Of a stretch of DNA of 64,000 bases, positions 44,209-52,568 are shown piece by piece. The stretch is taken from assembly GCA_964454545.1 (NCBI GenBank), contig CAYVTI010000005.1:1-64000 (forward strand), given 5' to 3'. This DNA comes from JABCZZ01 sp964454545 (lineage in GTDB: Bacteria > Pseudomonadota > Alphaproteobacteria > Rickettsiales > JABCZZ01). A program made the position numbers and the translations under genes. The notes under the pieces were generated by a model. That model searched no databases. It was not told where the DNA came from and was given only the letters and a program-made list of their open reading frames with translations. Position 1 is the first letter of the stretch. Each line of letters opens with the position of its first letter.

Positions 44209-46344
44209 ATGAACCGCAAGGCACGGCGTGCGCAGGGCAAGGAAGCAAGAACGGCGGAAACAATACAGCAGAAAAACGCGGTGATGCCATCCGTTCCTGT
44301 GGATGCCGCGCTGGATATACTGCTTAAGCAGGCAAACGCGCATTATACAGCCAAAAACTACGAAGAGGCATATAAGGCCTGCCTCACAATCCTCGATCGC
44401 TACCCTTACCAGGCAGGCACGCTCGCCCTCCTTGGCCTTATTTTTTCCGATACAGGCAAACCGGCGAAGGCGGAAGCATTTTTCAGGGAATCCCTCTCCC
44501 GCGATCCTGACAACGTGCAGACGCTCCTGTACTACGGGTATGCGCTTGATCGCTGGGGGCAGATGGAGGAAGCCATCCGTTTTTACCGCAAGGTGCTTGC
44601 GCTTAGGCCCGATCACATCCCCGCCCATACTCACCTCGGGCTTATTCTGCAGAAAACAGGAAATTATCTCGAAGCCCTGCCGCATGTGCGCAAAATATTG
44701 GTACACTCACCTGAAGTGGATCAGTGCTGGCTCAATTATGCGGCAGTGCTCAGGGCTGTATATCCTGCCCTGCAGCCAGCGCTTCTTGCAGAGGATGAGG
44801 CGTTGCATCCGCTGGTCACCCGATGCATATATCAGTCACAGGTGGCCAGAAACGGCATGGTGGTGGTGGGGCTTGAACTTGTCCTGCATACCGCCGCATT
44901 TTCACATCTCTTTGATTTAACAATACGGAATAATGGCACAGAGCTTGCGCAGGCTGTAAACGAAGGCACGTTTGCCCGGGTGCTTTGCACCCCTCTCATG
45001 GAAGCGCTGCTGACGCAGCATATCCTGATAAGTGAACGCATGGAGCGCGTGCTTGCTGCGGTGCGCCGGACGATATTATTTCTTACCTGCGAGCGCAGGC
45101 TTGGCGCAGAGGTGATAGCATCCCACCTGCCACTCATGAATGTGCTGGCGCAACAATGCTGCCTTAATGAATATGTGTACAATGAAACGCCTGAGGAAAC
45201 GGTTGCCATAGAAACTCTGGCCAGGACACTGGATGAAATACCGTTCGACGACAAGCCGGGTCCACAGGCATGCTGGGATTTACTGGTTTACGCTTGCTAC
45301 CGTCCGCTTACAATGCTTCAGCATGCGGGCAGGATCGAGGAAACCGTCCAGAAAAATGCCATCGCCATTCTGAAAGAAATAGTGGAGAGAGCCATTACCG
45401 CGCCACGCTTTGAACTGCGCCTCAAGCGCGAGATACCTGCCCTGGATGGCGATGAGGGCGAAACCTCGCAGCAGGTGCAATCCATGTATGAAGCCAATCC
45501 TTACCCGCGCTGGCACGTGCTTGAAAAACGCCATTACCGGACATTACGCGATGTCATCCGTGCTGATCTTTCCAGCCTGTCGGAGGAAAAATTACCCCCT
45601 GCCAATGATGCGCCGCAGGTGCTGATCGCGGGCTGCGGCACGGGAAAACAGGCGCTCTGGGCATCCCATTATACCCGCGCCGACGTGCTCGCGATCGATC
45701 TGAGCCGCAGCAGTCTTGCCTACGCGCTGCATAAGACCCGTGAGCTTGGCATACAGAACATCCACTACATGCAAGCGGATATCATGAATCTTGCGCAGCT
45801 TGGCCGGACCTTTGATGTGATTGAATGCACCGGCGTGCTGCATCACATGCAGGACCCTATGGCAGGGTGGCGCGTGCTCAACAGCCTGCTGGCCCCGGGC
45901 GGCATGATGAAAATTGCTCTTTACAGCAGGCGGGGACGCCAGTCGATTACCGCTGCCAGGGCATATATTGCAGAGAGGGGCTATCCGCCAACCCTGGAAG
46001 GAATACGGTCCTGCAGGCAGGACATCATGAACGGTGCACTGGGAAAATGGACGGAAGCGCTTTTGAATTTTACCGATTTCTACTCTGCATCGGAATGCCG
46101 TGATTTGCTTTTTCACATCGTGGAGCATATCTATACCCTGCCGCAGATCGGTGAAATGATCGATGCGCTCAGGCTTGAATTTCTTGGAATAAAACCGACA
46201 GGCGGCCAGTATTACACAAGAATTTATGAAGACATGTTTCCACAGGACAAAACGAAAATGTCCATCGCGCACTGGGATGCGCTGGAGCAAATATTCCCTA
46301 TGGCATTTAGCGGCATGTTCCAGTTCTGGGTGAAGAAGTCATAA
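44209..46344 (+). CDS. TPR protein with C-terminal SAM-dependent methyltransferase
   Basis: A 711-residue soluble protein. The N-terminal third (about 25-180) has TPR helices such as YEEAYKACLTILDRYPYQAG and AIRFYRKVLALRPDHIPAHT. A middle region without a recognised domain leads to a class I methyltransferase at about 430-600: motif I VLIAGCGTGKQALWAS, acidic loop end VLAIDLSRSSLAYA, motif II ECTGVLHHMQDP and post-motif LLAPGGMMKIALYS. Substrate unknown. I start at ATG 44209 (MNRKARRAQGKEA), as related TPR-methyltransferases begin with a similar charged stretch; a GTG at 44194 would add five residues. Confidence 0.85.
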   Translation: MNRKARRAQGKEARTAETIQQKNAVMPSVPVDAALDILLKQANAHYTAKNYEEAYKACLTILDRYPYQAGTLALLGLIFSDTGKPAKAEAFFRESLSRDPDNVQTLLYYGYALDRWGQMEEAIRFYRKVLALRPDHIPAHTHLGLILQKTGNYLEALPHVRKILVHSPEVDQCWLNYAAVLRAVYPALQPALLAEDEALHPLVTRCIYQSQVARNGMVVVGLELVLHTAAFSHLFDLTIRNNGTELAQAVNEGTFARVLCTPLMEALLTQHILISERMERVLAAVRRTILFLTCERRLGAEVIASHLPLMNVLAQQCCLNEYVYNETPEETVAIETLARTLDEIPFDDKPGPQACWDLLVYACYRPLTMLQHAGRIEETVQKNAIAILKEIVERAITAPRFELRLKREIPALDGDEGETSQQVQSMYEANPYPRWHVLEKRHYRTLRDVIRADLSSLSEEKLPPANDAPQVLIAGCGTGKQALWASHYTRADVLAIDLSRSSLAYALHKTRELGIQNIHYMQADIMNLAQLGRTFDVIECTGVLHHMQDPMAGWRVLNSLLAPGGMMKIALYSRRGRQSITAARAYIAERGYPPTLEGIRSCRQDIMNGALGKWTEALLNFTDFYSASECRDLLFHIVEHIYTLPQIGEMIDALRLEFLGIKPTGGQYYTRIYEDMFPQDKTKMSIAHWDALEQIFPMAFSGMFQFWVKKS

Positions 46345-46402
46345 ACAATCCTTGCGCCGGGCTGTTCTTTTCACTCAGGAAATTCGCTCCGGTTTTACAC
46401 CC

Positions 46403-46723
46403 TCAAACCATGGATGTCATATCAGACAACAGCATCGGCAATATGAACAGAAGGCCCGCCACCAATATTCTATGAATCAGGCTTAGCTCCACGGGATGCG
46501 CTTTGGCCTTATCAATCAATTCCCTTCTTTTCACGATATACAGCATGACAGGAATAAGGCCAACATAAGTGAAGGAAGCAAGCGTAGCCCATCCTCCTGC
46601 CGTCATGTTAAAAAAACTTTTCTCTCCTTCTATTTTACCTATCTTATGATGGGTTGCGTCAAAATAGATACCCAAACCTATGACAAGAAAAATCCAGTCC
46701 GTAATCTCGCTTCCATTCAGCAT
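46403..46723 (-). CDS. Small three-helix membrane protein
   Basis: A 106-residue protein, unknown function, with hydrophobic segments at about 7-25, 43-65 and 82-103. Notable stretches are FLVIGLGIYFDATHHKIGKI and GWATLASFTYVGLIPVMLYI, reminiscent of small conserved membrane proteins with the same WIFxxGLxIYxDA start. The ATG at 46723 has a GGAG seven bases before it and is preferred to the upstream TTG. The gene is divergent from the 347-residue membrane protein. Confidence 0.6.
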   Translation of the reverse strand: MLNGSEITDWIFLVIGLGIYFDATHHKIGKIEGEKSFFNMTAGGWATLASFTYVGLIPVMLYIVKRRELIDKAKAHPVELSLIHRILVAGLLFILPMLLSDMTSMV

Positions 46724-46935
46724 ACATTCACTCCGCAATGCATCGCAACAGTATGATGACCTTTATGGAAACGTCAAGCCGCGCAAACACGGGACAATAA
46801 TAAACATAATATATTCAGCAGTTTATATTTATCGATATTTTTCCATAGCGCTTTTTGTCATCAAATTGTCATTTTGAATGCGGCAAAAGCCATGTCATAA
46901 TGGGCATAGCTTGAACCACTTGCATCGCATCCCTT

Positions 46936-47979
46936 ATGAGCAAAATCACACCGCCTGAAACCGCCCCCGAAAAAGACAGCGCAGAAGGAAAAGAAGCGCA
47001 CAAGGGCGGATTCGTGCAAACCCTGCGGGATAAGAGCCTGAGAATCGCCGGCGCCAGTTTTCTGGTGGCCGACTCATCACTAATCGCCTATGGCTACAAG
47101 GTGGGTGAAGGCAAAATCGCGTCCGCCGGTATCATGGGACTCACAGCCGGGTTCGTGGGCACACGTTACGGCAACCCCAAGGCCGAGAAGCAGCTGGAAC
47201 AGATCTACCACCGTCTCGGATCGTACCTGCGCAAGCAGGGAGTTGAGATTCCTGAAAACCCCTCCACGGAAACGCTCGCTAAAAAAGGAGGACTCCTCGA
47301 TCATATCCAGTCTTTCCTTTATTCTCATCCTTCGCAGGTCATGAACGTATTTTACGGCCTGATCGGCCTGCAGTTCGCCCGTTCTGCAATAGAACATAAG
47401 AAAAAATCACTTTTTGCCTCCGGCTGCCTCCTGATGAGCGGCGCGCTCGGGGGTATCCTGATAGAAGAAAAAAAGCCCGATCCCAAGCATCCGCCCGAAG
47501 GCGCGGTTCAGAAAGCCTTAAGCTGGGTGCAGGAAAAACCGCTGCGCCTCACCGGCGCGCTGTTCAATGCCAACCAGGCTTTCCTTGCACTCGATGCGCT
47601 GGGCGAGCGACGTAAGAACCCGGCAGATCACAGCTATCTGCTGAAGCTGCTGGCCGTAACCGCTTTCACGTTCGGCAATACGATGGTAGCGCTCTCTTCC
47701 AAGTCGGAAGGCGGCGGCAAGTTAGATAATAAATCCTTGAGCAATCTGGCGGAAACTTCCGCCCGCGTCATCGCCGCACAGAAACCGGAAATGCAACAGG
47801 CGCTGCTTGAACATGTCGCCGGATTCCTTGCTTCGGATCCGCGCCTGCGGATGAACGCCGAGCAGATAAGCAAAATGCTGCACGAAAAAATAGAGGCAAT
47901 CAAGCAGGCGCCGCTTCCCAAGGACTGGCAGGAACGTGTCAGCAACGGCCAGAATACAGAGGCAAAGCCTACGCGTTAG
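46936..47979 (+). CDS. Membrane protein of repeated two-helix hairpins
   Basis: A 347-residue protein of unknown function with three repeats, each a polar-Pro or charged introduction followed by two hydrophobic helices: DKSLRIAGASFLVADSSLIA (about 32-80), HPSQVMNVFYGLIGLQFARS (about 133-180) and EKPLRLTGALFNANQAFLAL (about 197-255). A soluble C-terminal region (about 270-347) contains LLEHVAGFLASDPRLRMNAE. It is a clear paralogue of the protein at 63289-64000 (EKPLR, TLMALSSK/TMVALSSK and the C-terminal region align). No known enzyme motif. Confidence 0.7.
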   Translation: MSKITPPETAPEKDSAEGKEAHKGGFVQTLRDKSLRIAGASFLVADSSLIAYGYKVGEGKIASAGIMGLTAGFVGTRYGNPKAEKQLEQIYHRLGSYLRKQGVEIPENPSTETLAKKGGLLDHIQSFLYSHPSQVMNVFYGLIGLQFARSAIEHKKKSLFASGCLLMSGALGGILIEEKKPDPKHPPEGAVQKALSWVQEKPLRLTGALFNANQAFLALDALGERRKNPADHSYLLKLLAVTAFTFGNTMVALSSKSEGGGKLDNKSLSNLAETSARVIAAQKPEMQQALLEHVAGFLASDPRLRMNAEQISKMLHEKIEAIKQAPLPKDWQERVSNGQNTEAKPTR

Positions 47980-48005
47980 AAATAGCAATTGAAATTCTTA
48001 TCATC

Positions 48006-48027
48006 GTCATCCCGTTACCGGGATGAC
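48006..48027. repeat. Short palindrome in the gap before the permease gene
   Basis: GTCATCCCG and CGGGATGAC form a perfect 9-bp stem with a TTAC loop. It resembles the minimal unit of widespread REP-type palindromes and could also end transcription of the upstream gene. Confidence 0.7.
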
Positions 48028-48153
48028 AAGAGGGATATTGTAAACGGACACTGTTAAGATTTATTAATTGAGCCATTGCGTTCTGCATAAATTGCGATTA
48101 TTTTTCTAAAGTCCGATGATGATTGCTTATGTGATTATTCCTGAAAGGTGGCT

Positions 48154-49503
48154 ATGTCCGGAAACGCTGACCGTGTTGCTAAATATTTTAAATTAAAAAA
48201 ATTCGGCGCCAACATCACAACGGAAATAATCGCAGGAATCTCCACTTATTTAAGCCTCGCTTACATCTTCATCGTCAACCCTTCCATACTGGCGCAGGCG
48301 GGCATTGACCCCAAATCAGCCTTGTTTGCCACCGCCATCGTCGCATCTTTAGCGACACTCGCCATGGGACTCTGGGCAAATCTTCCCTTTGCCGTCGCCC
48401 CGGGACTTACGATGAACAGCTATTTCACCTTTGTAGTATGCAAGAAAATGCATCTTTCCTGGCAGCAGGGACTTGCCACCGTATTCATATCGGGAGTGCT
48501 TTGCGTCGTTCTCACCGCGTTGCCGCTTCGTCAGGCCATCATCGATTCCATTCCGCTGGGGCTGAAACGGGCGATAGCGGTAACCATCGGCGTTTTCGTA
48601 ACCACGATAGGATTATTTCTCGCCAAAATCATTACCTTTACGTCTTCCGGATTTATTGATTTTTCTGCCATTGATGCCGCCCACCTCGCCAGCCCGCTTG
48701 CGGCGGTAATGGCGTTCGGGCTGTTCATATCCATCGTGCTGGGGCTGAAACGCCTGAATTTCCCGGCGGGCATGATCATCGCCATCATGCTTTCCGCTTT
48801 CCTTTACCATAAGCTTATTAAAACCACCGCCACGCCTGTTGCCGACAATGGGAGTGTCCTGGCCTCCTTCATGCAGCTTGATTTCTCCGTGATTTTCCAC
48901 AGCAGCTTCTGGTTGCCCGTCATCGTGTTCTTCATACTGGATTTCTTTGAAGGCATCGGTGGTTTCATTGGCATGACAGCGAATACCACCATTCAGGACA
49001 AGGACGGCAACATCCCCAATATAAAGCAAGGACTCTGGGTGGACGGCCTGGGCACCATCGCGGGATCCATCTTTGGCACATCGAGCCTGATTATTTTCGT
49101 TGAAAGCGCCGTGGGCATAAGGGCAGGGGGAAGAACGGGCCTTACCGCCGTCATCTGCGCTATACTCATGATGCTGGCCGCCTGGGCCAGTTTCTATTTT
49201 TCCCCCCTCCTTTCATTAGTTCCCGCAGAGGCTGTTGCAGGAGTTCTCGTGTATGTCGGATACCTGCTGCTCTCAAGCTCGGTTGGCTCACGCAAGGCAG
49301 ACGGCCTGTCATCTTTCGACTATGGCGTAACTCTGGTAATGGGTCTTATTTCCTTCCTGACATTCAGCCTCGACAAATCATTGGCATTCGGGCTTTGGGC
49401 TTATTTTGCGTACAGCCTTATGCCCTCGCGCAACCACGCCCCTGCCTGGTGGCTCGCGGGCATTGCCTCCGCGCTTACCGCTGCTATCGTTTGCAGCGGC
49501 TGA
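48154..49503 (+). CDS. NCS2-family purine-type permease (AzgA-like)
   Basis: A 449-residue transporter with about 12-14 helices. It has TEIIAGISTYLSLAYIFIVN at the start, the AzgA-type motif AVAPGLTMNSYFTFVVCKKM, FEGIGGFIGMTANTTIQDKD in the substrate region and GTSSLIIFVESAVGIRAGGR. This form is typical of adenine/guanine/hypoxanthine permeases that use a proton gradient. The start at ATG 48154 follows GAAAGG by five bases; a GTG two codons upstream is weaker. The glycoside hydrolase gene follows after 16 bp on the same strand. Confidence 0.88.
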   Translation: MSGNADRVAKYFKLKKFGANITTEIIAGISTYLSLAYIFIVNPSILAQAGIDPKSALFATAIVASLATLAMGLWANLPFAVAPGLTMNSYFTFVVCKKMHLSWQQGLATVFISGVLCVVLTALPLRQAIIDSIPLGLKRAIAVTIGVFVTTIGLFLAKIITFTSSGFIDFSAIDAAHLASPLAAVMAFGLFISIVLGLKRLNFPAGMIIAIMLSAFLYHKLIKTTATPVADNGSVLASFMQLDFSVIFHSSFWLPVIVFFILDFFEGIGGFIGMTANTTIQDKDGNIPNIKQGLWVDGLGTIAGSIFGTSSLIIFVESAVGIRAGGRTGLTAVICAILMMLAAWASFYFSPLLSLVPAEAVAGVLVYVGYLLLSSSVGSRKADGLSSFDYGVTLVMGLISFLTFSLDKSLAFGLWAYFAYSLMPSRNHAPAWWLAGIASALTAAIVCSG

Positions 49504-49519
49504 TAACTGAGTACGTCAC

Positions 49520-51154
49520 ATGGTAGCGAAGACCGCAGATTTGACGCCTGAACAACTGCAAAGTCTTATGAAGGCAAGCGACCATGTATTGCAATCCACC
49601 GTAACTGAAATCGATGGCAAGTTTTGGGCGTATCCCAGTCCTGGGCTTTATCCCGGCGCCTGGAACTGGGACACTCCGCAGATAGCTGAAGGGCTTTTCC
49701 GCAGCGATAAGGAAAAAGCGGTAAAACTGCTGGAAGACTTTCTGATCATGCAGTGGGAGAATGGCATGATTCCCCATATCGTTTTCCCGCAACTGAAGCC
49801 CGGTGAACGCCTGGACAGTGAAATATATTTCCCGCCGCCTCATATCTGGTATATCAGCGATGATGCGATTCAGGATTATGCAAAAGTAGATCCCAAAGCC
49901 TATGAAAACCATCCGGCTTACAAAGCTACGGGAGGAAGAACGACAGGCATAACACAATATCCCATCTGGGCAATTAACCTGAAGAACATGTATGATTATG
50001 AGCAACAGCAACGCGCATCCAATCCGGAAACCGCTGTTGCACTTGCTCCCGAACGGCTGGCCGGGCTTGTGGAGCATATTAACAAGTCGCATGAATGGTT
50101 TCATAAAAACCGCGACCCGCTGGGACTCGGTATCGTTGCAGAATACCATCCATGGATGGGATGCGATAACGCCCCTTGCTATGATCGCGCCATGGCGCGT
50201 ATTTCCAAAGATACAACAGCGGAAGAACTGGCGCTTATCAGGCAGCAACGAAGGGATCTGAGAGCTATTATTGTCAATAAGGGGGATATTTCCGAACGTC
50301 CCGAAGACAGGGATTACGCCGCATTCATTAAAATCGCCCACAGGCTTGCGCGTGTCACCGAAAAAGAAATGAACGGGGAAAAGATAACATTGGATGACAT
50401 ACCCTTCGTTGTATACAGTCCGATGTTAACGGGAATGCTTATCCGGGCGGAACGGGACTTGGCCGGACTGGCGAAAGCGGCCGGAAAGGACGGCATTGCA
50501 GAGTCTGCAATAAGGCGCGCGGAAAGCATGAGCCAAAGCATGATGAAAACTCTCTGGAGTGAAAAAGACGGGCAATTCTGCTATCTTGATGCTAAAGTCA
50601 CTCCCCAGGAACGTGACGCCGCAATAAAAGATCGCAGGCGTAATTTCATTGAAACCGCTGCCGGAATTATCATGGAAAAAGATCCTGCAGGATTTATTGG
50701 CACCTGTTTTCCATTGCTGGACGAAAGGCTTCCTTCTTACATACAGGACAAGGTAAGAAGCAAACTGCAGAAAGACTATGTGGACGATTTTGAGTATGGC
50801 ATTTCCAGCGCCAGCAGGGATAATCCGGAACGTATCCACGGCAAGGCCGGATACGAGCCGCGTTACTGGCGCGGTCCGAGATGGGATAACATCAGCGAGA
50901 TGTTACGTCCTTATACCAGTTGCAGCGGCAATTTGCGCGATAAAGGATTGGGACTTGCCCTGGATAACGGATTCCGTGAATACACCAACCCGGAAACTGG
51001 TAAAGGCCTCGGCGGGCGCGATTTCGGCTGGACCGCAGCGGTTATACGTATAGGAGCAGAAGAAAGATTACGGGAACTGGAAAAACTACCGATGTCCTCA
51101 CGATATAAGAGATCAGATTCCAATAGATCCGAGAACTCAGAAAGAGGAAGATAG
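49520..51154 (+). CDS. MGH1-like glycoside hydrolase (GH63/GH37-related)
   Basis: A 544-residue soluble protein of (alpha/alpha)6 type. It contains PGAWNWDTPQIAEGL near 45-60, similar to the WxWDxxF region of GH63/GH37 enzymes, and EYHPWMGCDNAPCYDRAM near 205-225, related to HPWESGxDNSPxxD where the catalytic Asp lies. Near the C-terminus, RYWRGPRWDNISEML and GRDFGWTAAVI are also typical. Such enzymes cut alpha-glucosides, for example glucosylglycerate or trehalose-like compounds; the substrate is not fixed. No signal peptide, so action is cytoplasmic. Cotranscribed with the permease, or nearly so. Confidence 0.8.
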   Translation: MVAKTADLTPEQLQSLMKASDHVLQSTVTEIDGKFWAYPSPGLYPGAWNWDTPQIAEGLFRSDKEKAVKLLEDFLIMQWENGMIPHIVFPQLKPGERLDSEIYFPPPHIWYISDDAIQDYAKVDPKAYENHPAYKATGGRTTGITQYPIWAINLKNMYDYEQQQRASNPETAVALAPERLAGLVEHINKSHEWFHKNRDPLGLGIVAEYHPWMGCDNAPCYDRAMARISKDTTAEELALIRQQRRDLRAIIVNKGDISERPEDRDYAAFIKIAHRLARVTEKEMNGEKITLDDIPFVVYSPMLTGMLIRAERDLAGLAKAAGKDGIAESAIRRAESMSQSMMKTLWSEKDGQFCYLDAKVTPQERDAAIKDRRRNFIETAAGIIMEKDPAGFIGTCFPLLDERLPSYIQDKVRSKLQKDYVDDFEYGISSASRDNPERIHGKAGYEPRYWRGPRWDNISEMLRPYTSCSGNLRDKGLGLALDNGFREYTNPETGKGLGGRDFGWTAAVIRIGAEERLRELEKLPMSSRYKRSDSNRSENSERGR

Positions 51155-51245
51155 CAAAGGCATCCGGTATAAATTCCTTCTATCTGTCAGACTCTAATTT
51201 GCCATACACAAACATAACATTCAATCTGGGCAACTTATGTAGAAA

Positions 51246-51383
51246 TCATGGATGTTTTTCCGGATCCGGGATAATTCTCTGCTCTCGTGCCTTGCGCTCC
51301 AGATGCATCTCGAGCCACATGGCGTTAAGGATGCCGAACAGCACCGCGGTCCCGAGACCCAGCACCCATGAAAAATACCACAT
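51246..51383 (-). CDS. cydX: Cytochrome bd oxidase small subunit CydX
   Basis: A 45-residue one-helix protein starting MWYFSWVLGLGTAVLFGILN, then AMWLEMHLE and a charged tail. This is the CydX/YbgT signature (YFSWxLGxxxA, then NAMWLE). CydX stabilises haem binding in cytochrome bd. It begins 13 bp after the cydB stop with GGGAGAG as ribosome-binding site. Found by translating the short gap after cydB. Confidence 0.93.
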   Translation of the reverse strand: MWYFSWVLGLGTAVLFGILNAMWLEMHLERKAREQRIIPDPEKHP

Positions 51384-51396
51384 ATGTTTTCTCTCC

Positions 51397-52557
51397 CTAA
51401 TAAAGATGTTCACCGTCGGCGTTCACGACTTCTTCGCTTATCGCGTGACGCATGATGTGGAATGCCCACGACGTATAAAGGATGATAAGTGGCACGAATA
51501 TCGCCGCAGCAATCGTCATGAGCCACAGCGTTAACTGCGAACTGCTCGCGTCCCATACGGTGAGGCTGTGATCGGGCTTCAGACTGCTGGGCAACATGAA
51601 AGGAAACAAGGCTACCCCGGCGGTGGCAATCGTGCAGGCCACCATCAGTCCACTTGCGATGAATGCTGGGGCATGGCGGCGCATCCTGGTGAGCAGGACA
51701 GCGCTCGCGCAGCCCGCTATCGCAAGAAACGGTATGATAAACAGGATCGGATGGGAGGTGTAATTACGCAGCCACACGCCATGCTCCATTATGACATGCT
51801 TATGCACAGGGTTTGACTGGCCTGCATGATCTATCGCACCGATAATCGTATAGCCGTCCATATTATGGGCCCAGATACCACCCGCTATGAACAGCAGCAA
51901 CCAGATTGCCAATCCCACATAAATTGTCGCAATGGCACGGCTCTGGACGTTACCGCGCGTTTTCGCGGCGAGATACACCGCACCATGCGTCGCAAGCATC
52001 GCAACGCTGGTCAGGCCGCACAGCAGCCCAAACAGATTGAGCAGATGGAAAAAGCTGCCAAAATAACTGTCCGCATAATGCGGAATCTGCATATCATCCA
52101 GATAAAACGGCACGCCCTGGAACAGATTTCCGAACGCCACGCCGAACACGAGCGGCGGCACGAGGCCGGATGCGAATAACGTAAAATCCCATGCCTGCCG
52201 GTGGCCAGGCTTGTGGAACTTGTTCCGGTATTCAAAACTGACCGGGCGCAGGATAAGGCTTAAGAGCGTAAGCAGCATCGCAAGATAGAATCCCGAGAAC
52301 GCTGTGGCATAAATCGCAGGCCATGCGGCAAATATTGCGCCGCCGCTTAGCAGAAGCCATACTTGGTTGCCATCCCACACCGGCCCTACCGTATTGATGA
52401 TGATGCGATGCTCGTTATCCGTTCTGGCAAGCAGCGGATTGAGAAACGCAACTCCCATGTCAAACCCGTCCATGACAGCAAATCCAATAAGCAATACGCC
52501 AAGCAACGCCCACCAGATCAGGCGCAATGTTTCATAATCAAACGGTATCGGGATCAT
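51397..52557 (-). CDS. cydB: Cytochrome bd ubiquinol oxidase subunit II
   Basis: A 386-residue subunit with nine helices. MIPIPFDYETLRLIWWALLG, then FAVMDGFDMGVAFL and NTVGPVWDGNQVWLLLSGGA are the conserved N-terminal motifs; the proton-channel side of the oxidase is built here. The start at 52557 follows a strong AAGGAGGAG and is 11 bp from the cydA stop; a longer frame to 52764 would overlap cydA and is rejected. Together with CydA and CydX it forms quinol oxidase with high oxygen affinity. Confidence 0.96.
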   Translation of the reverse strand: MIPIPFDYETLRLIWWALLGVLLIGFAVMDGFDMGVAFLNPLLARTDNEHRIIINTVGPVWDGNQVWLLLSGGAIFAAWPAIYATAFSGFYLAMLLTLLSLILRPVSFEYRNKFHKPGHRQAWDFTLFASGLVPPLVFGVAFGNLFQGVPFYLDDMQIPHYADSYFGSFFHLLNLFGLLCGLTSVAMLATHGAVYLAAKTRGNVQSRAIATIYVGLAIWLLLFIAGGIWAHNMDGYTIIGAIDHAGQSNPVHKHVIMEHGVWLRNYTSHPILFIIPFLAIAGCASAVLLTRMRRHAPAFIASGLMVACTIATAGVALFPFMLPSSLKPDHSLTVWDASSSQLTLWLMTIAAAIFVPLIILYTSWAFHIMRHAISEEVVNADGEHLY

Positions 52558-52568
52558 AAGTCTCCTCC

